DNA of 11,215 nucleotides, taken from positions 1 to 11,215 of the forward strand of contig VGML01000056.1 of the NCBI GenBank assembly GCA_016866415.1. Direction: 5' to 3'. Source of the stretch: Bacteroidota bacterium. GTDB taxonomy: Bacteria; Bacteroidota; Bacteroidia; Flavobacteriales_D; Crocinitomicaceae. This document shows positions 6,552-11,215 of this stretch, one piece after another. The notes below the pieces were generated by a model. The model was not told the origin of the DNA. It was given only the letters and a program-made list of their open reading frames with translations, and searched no databases. How positions within the stretch are numbered: the first letter of the stretch is position 1; the number at the start of each line of letters is the position of its first letter. Position numbers and translations under genes: made by a program.

Positions 6552-7013
6552 ATGAAAAATAAAATAGAGTTGATTCCACTTGATGATTTGTTTAATAATA
6601 TGTCAGAGGAACAACAGGATTATGCGTTAGACAATCAATTTCCTTATTTATATGCCAAAGCAGAACGCCTGATATTGCTTGGCATAGATAAATATAGACA
6701 GGTGGATTACTTTCAGGAACCTCGGGGTGATAATGAAACTTTGGGGTTGATTTTTTCAGGTTGTATTCAGATATGTAATGGCAAAGGATTAACAAAAGAT
6801 AACCCTCTTTCTGAACTTGGGGTTTCAGGTTTTTATTCTTTAATGAGAATGTTTCATTTTGACAGTGTTTCAAGAAGAACTGATCATAGTTTTGAATACA
6901 ACGGAAAATCCGGTGCTTTGGATGAAATTACGTTTGAGCATCGCGTAGATAAAAGAACATCCACAATCTTCAACTTTTGTGAATACCCAGATTTATTGAA
7001 TTTCAATCATTAA
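6552..7013 (+). CDS. Small cytosolic protein of unknown function
   Basis: This 153-residue protein has no signal peptide, lipobox or membrane helix. The N-terminal part reads as helices with an acidic start (MKNKIELIPLDDLFNNMSEE). A more hydrophobic middle follows, including ETLGLIFSGCIQIC (72-85) and LSELGVSGFYSLMRMF (87-102). The C-terminal part is charged and strand-like, ending YPDLLNFNH. I recognise no family. The gene is the fourth of the plus-strand island, 67 bases after the zincin-like gene and behind an imperfect hairpin, and it converges on ftsE with 43 bases between stops. Small size, cytosolic location and position next to a putative peptidase would fit an immunity, regulator or substrate protein, but this is speculation. 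Confidence 0.68.
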   Translation: MKNKIELIPLDDLFNNMSEEQQDYALDNQFPYLYAKAERLILLGIDKYRQVDYFQEPRGDNETLGLIFSGCIQICNGKGLTKDNPLSELGVSGFYSLMRMFHFDSVSRRTDHSFEYNGKSGALDEITFEHRVDKRTSTIFNFCEYPDLLNFNH

Positions 7014-7056
7014 AAATGGGATTGAATAATGTGTTCATACTTTTTTGTTTAAACCA

Positions 7057-7725
7057 CTATAATTCCTTCACTTCCCCATCAACGACTTTTAGCACACGAC
7101 CCGGGAATTTTTGAACCATTTGCATATCGTGAGTAGCCATTAAAATAGCAGTGTTTTCTTCCTTGGCAACGGCAATTAATAACTGCATGATTTCCTCCGA
7201 AGTTTCGGGATCTAAATTTCCGGTTGGTTCATCCGCCAAAATCAACTCAGGTTTATTGAGTAAGGCTCTTGCAATGGAAACGCGTTGTTGTTCTCCACCA
7301 GATAAGGTATGTGGCATTGAATTCGCCTTTTGTTCAATTCCCACTAATTGAAGACAACTTAGGGCTCTTTTGTGAATCAGTTCTTTGTCTGTCCAGCCCG
7401 TTGCACCAAGCACAAAATATAGATTCTGAATTACGCTTCGGTCTGTCAATAATTGAAAGTCTTGAAATACGATCCCGATTTTTCTTCTCAAAAAAGGAAC
7501 TTCTTTTTTTGTAATTCTTCTGAGGTTGTAACCTGAAACCATTCCTTCACCTTCTTTTAAAAACAATTCTCCATAAATCGTTTTCAAAAGGCTACTTTTT
7601 CCGCTACCGGTTTTACCAATTAAATAAGCAAATTCCGTGGCTTCTAAATCCAACCAAACATTTTTCAAAATGAGCTTATCCTGCTGATAAATTTGCGCGT
7701 TGGAAATACTGATTACTTTCGACAC
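7057..7725 (-). CDS. ftsE: FtsE-type ABC transporter ATP-binding protein, GTG start
   Basis: This 222-residue ATPase has every ABC motif intact: Walker A GKTGSGKS (37-44), Q-loop Q88 in FQDFQLL, signature LSGGEQQR (141-148), Walker B LILADE (161-166) and H-loop H199 in ATHD. DEPTGNLDPETSEEIM and the FQDF...LTDRSV segment are typical of FtsE, which pairs with the membrane protein FtsX to control peptidoglycan hydrolases at division. LolD/MacB-like ATPases are close relatives and cannot be fully excluded. The start codon is GTG at 7725-7723. Reading upstream in frame gives no ATG before a TGA at 7773-7771, so GTG decides the start. No ftsX lies next to it, which is common in Bacteroidota. It is transcribed away from the large TPR gene and towards the island. 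Confidence 0.85.
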   Translation of the reverse strand: MSKVISISNAQIYQQDKLILKNVWLDLEATEFAYLIGKTGSGKSSLLKTIYGELFLKEGEGMVSGYNLRRITKKEVPFLRRKIGIVFQDFQLLTDRSVIQNLYFVLGATGWTDKELIHKRALSCLQLVGIEQKANSMPHTLSGGEQQRVSIARALLNKPELILADEPTGNLDPETSEEIMQLLIAVAKEENTAILMATHDMQMVQKFPGRVLKVVDGEVKEL

Positions 7726-7871
7726 TTTCGTTAGTTTTTTACAAATTTCACCAAAGGATTTAAGTTCAGGTCAATATGCTTCATTTTTATCTTAACAAAG
7801 ACGGGTTTAAAACTTTTGAGTCGAGAAACTTACAGGCAATTTGTCGTTTTTAATTTTACATGCGATAAATT
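7726..7871. promoter_or_regulatory. Divergent intergenic region between ftsE and large TPR gene
   Basis: These 146 bases must contain the promoters of ftsE (-) and the TPR gene (+). The closest match to the Bacteroidota -7 element on the plus strand is TAATTTTA (7851-7858, one mismatch to TAnnTTTG), but it lies very near the ATG and lacks a well-placed -33 TTG. AACTTTTG (7811-7818) is another one-mismatch candidate. I cannot assign either. A tiny ATG-CGA-TAA (7860-7868) ends 3 bases before the TPR start. Confidence 0.35.
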
Positions 7872-10800
7872 ATGCTTAAAAAATTAATTGTTTTACTGGG
7901 TTTTTCTCCGATGTTTTTTGTTGCTCAAGAAACAGAAAAATACACAAGCGATTATGCAAACTTCTATCGTGCAGAAGAACTTTACGAAAAATCCCAATTC
8001 AGTGCGGCTCGCAAGGAGTTTAGAAACTTCATTGAAGGTAATAAAAACGAAAATGACCCACTCTTGGTTAAAGCACTTTACTACGAGGGAATTTCAGCAC
8101 TTGAACTTTACAACAACGATGCAATTCCCTTATTGGAATCATTCAATAAACGTTTTCCCGAGAATATTTATCGCAACCAAATCGGTTATCGGATCGGGAA
8201 GTATTTCTTTCAAAAAGAAGAATTTGAAGATGCTCAAAAATGGTTCGATAAAGTAAAAGTAAAAGAACTCGACACCAATCAGCGTGATGAATTTTATTTC
8301 AAATTGGGATATTCCTCCTATCAAAATGGAGACAAGGAAACAGCATTCAGTAATTTTCGCGAATCAAAAGACGGGAAAAGTCAATATGCTTCCCCGAGTC
8401 TTTATTTTTATTCCCATTTGAGTTATTTGAAGAATTCACTTCAGGTTGCGTTAGAAGGATTTTTGAAATTGCGACAAGATTCTACATTTTGTGGTGTTGT
8501 CCCTTATTACATCGTTCAAATTTATCACAAACAAGCACGTTATCAAGAGGTTGTTGATTTTTCGCCTACTGTTTTAAAATGCAATTTTTTAGACAATGAA
8601 TCCGACATTCAACATATCATCGGAAACTCATATTACAAACTTGCTGATTACAAAAAAGCAATCGAATTTTTAGAGCAATATCAAACGAAACAAAGACCTT
8701 CTCGCGACGATGCATATGAATTGGGATATTCTTATTATCAAACGAAAAACTACGAAAAAGCCATTCGCTCTTTTGATAAAGTAACTCGCTTTGATGATAG
8801 CCTGGGACAAATTGCTCTTTATCACATTGCGGAATGCTATCAAAACTTGGACAAATTACTGCCAGCGAGAAGTGCTTTTGAGCGCGCCTCAGAAATGACA
8901 AAAATTCCTGAAATTCAAGAAGATGCGCTTTATAATTTCGCCGTAATTTCATTCAAAGTAGACATTAATCCATACGATGAGTCGGTACGCGCTTTTGAGA
9001 ACTACTTGTCTAAATATCCAAATTCAAAGCGAAAAGAAGATGTGTTTCAGTATCTGGTGAATGTTTACACTTCCACCAGTAATTTTGCGAAAGCATTGGA
9101 ATCTTTGGATAAACTTCCTAATAAAGACGCGCGACTCAAACGAGTTTATCAAACCGTTGCTTTCAATTATGGTGTTGAATTGTTTCAAAAAAACAACCAC
9201 GATGAAGCATTGAAAGCATTTAAACTAGTTGATCGCTATCCATTAGATCCAAAATTAGTTGCACTTTCCAAATATTGGATGGCTGATATTTATTTCAGAA
9301 ACAACGATATGACGGAGGCAATTGTGACTTATCGCGAGTTTATTAATTCACCAGCTTCTGACGCACTTTCTGAGAAAGTGGACGCTTATTACAATATGGG
9401 TTACGCTCACCTTAAAAAGGAAGAGGTTGAAGAAGCAATTAAAATTTTTAGAATATACTTACAATCAAATCCAAAGAATGAGGAAAAGAAGCTTGATGCT
9501 TACTTCCGTGTTGCAGATGGATATTATACCACCGAAAAAAATGACCTAGCAGTTCAATTTTATTCTGAGGGACTTAAAATGAATACTGCTTTGAATGATA
9601 AAGCATTGTATTATCTTGCGAAATCGCATGGTTATAATAACCAGCCACAGGAAAATATTAAAAACCTAACTGAGCTCGTAACGAAATATAAAAAATCGAA
9701 ATACGTGATGAATGCCACCTATGATTTGGGAAGAGCACACGTTGGTCAGGCAAATTATGACGAAGCACTTACCATCTTCAAACAATTCATCATAGACTTC
9801 CCGAAATCTAGTTTGGTAATTGAAGCGCGTTTGAGTATAGCAGATTTATATTATAAGAAATGGGATTACAACCAAGCAGAGGCTGAGTATTTGAAAATTT
9901 TAAATCAATATGAAACTGTTCGAGACATATGTGAGGAAACCGTTAAAGGATTGATTGATGTTTACGCTGCCAAAAAACAACCTGAAAAAGCTTCCGAGCT
10001 TGCAGATCGCTATGCGTGCGCCAATATTTCAGCAGATGAAAAAGAGAATTTGTTCTTCACCCCTGCATTTCAAAGTTATATGGACAGCGCTTACAGTGAT
10101 GCCATCGGAAAATTTGAAACCTATCTAACGCGTTTTCCAAGCGGACGATTTGTAAATGAAACCTATTATTACCTCGGGCACAGTTATTTCAAACAAAAAG
10201 ATACGCTGAAAGCCGTCGGTTATTTTGAGAAGTATTTGGCAACACCAACAACTAATTTCTCTCAATCGGCAGCAGCAAGAACCGCGGCTTACTATTATAC
10301 GCATGAGGACTACATCAAGGCTTTGAAGTACTACGAACAATTCGATAATTTAGCCACAAAACCAACAAATATTTTCAACGCCAGATTAGGAGTAATGCGT
10401 TGCGCTTACTTAACGGAAGACTTAAATAAAGCGCTGAATTTTGCCAAGTTTGTTTTAGAAACGCCATCAATTAACACCCAACAAAAAGTGGAAGGGGAAT
10501 ACTCCAAGGGGATGTCACTTTATAAGTTGAATCAAATAAACGAAGCGATTCCCTCACTAGAATGGTTGGTGAAAAATACGACAACGGCAATTGGTTCAGA
10601 AGCCAAATTTACATTAGCTGAAATTTACTTCAAGCAAAATGAATATGGTAAAGCCGAAACCGAAGTTAAAGCGCTCATTAAAATGAAACCAAGTTACAAT
10701 TATTGGGTTGCAAAAGGATTGATGTTACAAACACGAATTCACATTTTGAATGATGATTTATTCCAAGCGGAGCAAACATTAAAATCAGTTATGGATTTCT

Positions 10801-10928
10801 ATCCCATTCAAGATGACGGTATTTTAAGCGAAGCAAACGATATGTGGGATGAACTGATGCAGTTGAAAAATCCGACGGTTATCGAAGAACCTGAACCCGA
10901 ACGAAAAATAGAAATTGATGGTGAATAA
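7872..10928 (+). CDS. Large secreted tetratricopeptide-repeat protein, 1018 aa
   Basis: The protein opens with a Sec signal (MLKKLIVLLGFSPMFFVA, cleavage before Q19), so it acts in the periplasm or at the outer membrane. Nearly all the rest is TPR helices in roughly 34-residue steps, for example YRAEELYEKSQFSAARKEF, AIEFLEQY, AIRSFDKV, ALKAFKLVDRYP, AIKIFRIYLQSNP, ALTIFKQFIIDFPKS, AEAEYLKILNQY and ALKYYEQFDN. Several units have the A-x-x-x-F-x-x-[FY]-x-x-x-[FY]-P form of BamD/YbgF-type repeats. The C-terminus is short and acidic (EEPEPERKIEIDGE). No catalytic domain is present, so a scaffold or assembly role is likely. The next gene, an outer-membrane-protein start, follows after a single base, and the two are surely co-transcribed. 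A role in assembling that partner is plausible inference. Confidence 0.88.
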   Translation: MLKKLIVLLGFSPMFFVAQETEKYTSDYANFYRAEELYEKSQFSAARKEFRNFIEGNKNENDPLLVKALYYEGISALELYNNDAIPLLESFNKRFPENIYRNQIGYRIGKYFFQKEEFEDAQKWFDKVKVKELDTNQRDEFYFKLGYSSYQNGDKETAFSNFRESKDGKSQYASPSLYFYSHLSYLKNSLQVALEGFLKLRQDSTFCGVVPYYIVQIYHKQARYQEVVDFSPTVLKCNFLDNESDIQHIIGNSYYKLADYKKAIEFLEQYQTKQRPSRDDAYELGYSYYQTKNYEKAIRSFDKVTRFDDSLGQIALYHIAECYQNLDKLLPARSAFERASEMTKIPEIQEDALYNFAVISFKVDINPYDESVRAFENYLSKYPNSKRKEDVFQYLVNVYTSTSNFAKALESLDKLPNKDARLKRVYQTVAFNYGVELFQKNNHDEALKAFKLVDRYPLDPKLVALSKYWMADIYFRNNDMTEAIVTYREFINSPASDALSEKVDAYYNMGYAHLKKEEVEEAIKIFRIYLQSNPKNEEKKLDAYFRVADGYYTTEKNDLAVQFYSEGLKMNTALNDKALYYLAKSHGYNNQPQENIKNLTELVTKYKKSKYVMNATYDLGRAHVGQANYDEALTIFKQFIIDFPKSSLVIEARLSIADLYYKKWDYNQAEAEYLKILNQYETVRDICEETVKGLIDVYAAKKQPEKASELADRYACANISADEKENLFFTPAFQSYMDSAYSDAIGKFETYLTRFPSGRFVNETYYYLGHSYFKQKDTLKAVGYFEKYLATPTTNFSQSAAARTAAYYYTHEDYIKALKYYEQFDNLATKPTNIFNARLGVMRCAYLTEDLNKALNFAKFVLETPSINTQQKVEGEYSKGMSLYKLNQINEAIPSLEWLVKNTTTAIGSEAKFTLAEIYFKQNEYGKAETEVKALIKMKPSYNYWVAKGLMLQTRIHILNDDLFQAEQTLKSVMDFYPIQDDGILSEANDMWDELMQLKNPTVIEEPEPERKIEIDGE

Positions 10929-10929
10929 G

Positions 10930-11215
10930 ATGAAATATTTATTGCTCCTCGGGATCGTTTTTAATTTGTTATCGGTCTTTGGACAGAACGACATCATTGA
11001 TGTCATCGGAAAGGGGAGTCGTGACGTGGAACCTGCTTCACGTATATTAGAATTCCCAAAAATCATTGATACGATTAAACCGACAAATGTTCCGTCCTAT
11101 CCAATGTTGGTTTTTCGTCAACCGACCAAAATAGAATTGGATACAATTCAAGCGGCAACAGTAGAAACTACTGAAAAGCTTAAACCGCTTTATCCGTTTT
11201 ATGCTAAATTGGGCG
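10930..11215 (+). CDS. N-terminal part of probable outer-membrane beta-barrel / TonB-dependent-receptor-like protein
   Basis: Only the first 95 codons are in the window. MKYLLLLGIVFNLLSVFG is a signal peptide, with cleavage expected before QND. The mature start, with SRDVEPASRILEFPKIIDT, then YPMLVF and LKPLYPFYAKLG, resembles the periplasmic lead-in of a Bacteroidota outer-membrane protein usually annotated as TonB-dependent receptor-like, in which a Y-x-x-Y-x-x-x-G segment leads into the first barrel strand. This is recognition from memory. The ATG at 10930 is preferred because the signal peptide begins there. An in-frame GTG at 10921 would overlap the TPR gene and add only three residues. 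The gene runs on beyond the window and is not broken here. Confidence 0.6.
   Translation, partial: MKYLLLLGIVFNLLSVFGQNDIIDVIGKGSRDVEPASRILEFPKIIDTIKPTNVPSYPMLVFRQPTKIELDTIQAATVETTEKLKPLYPFYAKLG

Noticed and set aside
6592..6873. 93-residue minus-strand reading frame inside the fourth island gene
   Set aside because: No leader or motif, and fully contained in a longer plus-strand gene with a typical A-rich leader.
7014..7056. Intrinsic terminator between the convergent fourth island gene and ftsE
   Set aside because: There is a T-run near 7041-7046 but only a weak 4-bp TGAA/TTCA stem before it, too weak to call.
7860..7868. Two-codon upstream frame ATG-CGA-TAA just before the large TPR gene
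   Set aside because: Such minimal frames arise often by chance in AT-rich DNA, and nothing else supports a leader peptide.
7888..8256. 122-residue plus-strand frame inside the large TPR gene
   Set aside because: The overlapping TPR frame has a signal peptide and repeats; this frame has low-complexity, unstructured composition.

Overview
The window looks like a chromosomal segment of a Bacteroidota member, probably Flavobacteriales. The grounds are AT-rich DNA, A-rich leaders without Shine-Dalgarno sequences, several export signals that end in A-Q, paired coiled-coil lipoproteins, very large periplasmic TPR proteins, and an outer-membrane protein start of a type I associate with that phylum. 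This placement is inferred from reading, not from a database search.

Layout. (1) 2-1201 (+) encodes glutaryl-CoA dehydrogenase, essentially complete. It converges, with only 3 bases between the stop codons, on a minus-strand operon (4151 down to 1205). In transcription order that operon holds two small paralogous coiled-coil lipoproteins and a 609-residue secreted TPR protein, with gaps of 2 and 5 bases. (2) 4152-4366 is a divergent control region with a perfect 8-bp inverted repeat around a TATAAT box. (3) 4367-7013 (+) is a four-gene accessory island: a NADAR-family N-glycosidase, a small secreted orphan, a cytosolic HExxH zincin-like protein and a 153-residue orphan. The spacers between these genes are 67, 68 and 67 bases long. 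(4) 7057-7725 (-) is an FtsE-type ABC ATPase with a GTG start. (5) 7872-10928 (+) is a 1018-residue secreted TPR protein. It is followed directly by the first 95 codons of a probable outer-membrane beta-barrel or TonB-dependent-receptor-like protein, cut by the window end.

How the genes fit together. Both flanks look like core genome. The left side has amino-acid/acyl-CoA catabolism and a cell-envelope operon (lipoproteins plus TPR scaffold). The right side has a divergent envelope locus (FtsE; TPR protein plus outer-membrane protein). The middle is different: small orphan genes, one of a family (NADAR) that removes ADP-ribose from guanine bases or hydrolyses N-glycosidic bonds, next to a protease-like protein. 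No DarT-like toxin is visible. The island is the best place for something undescribed, but nothing in the sequence proves that its four genes act as one system. No tRNA, rRNA, CRISPR array, insertion sequence or clear intrinsic terminator was seen.
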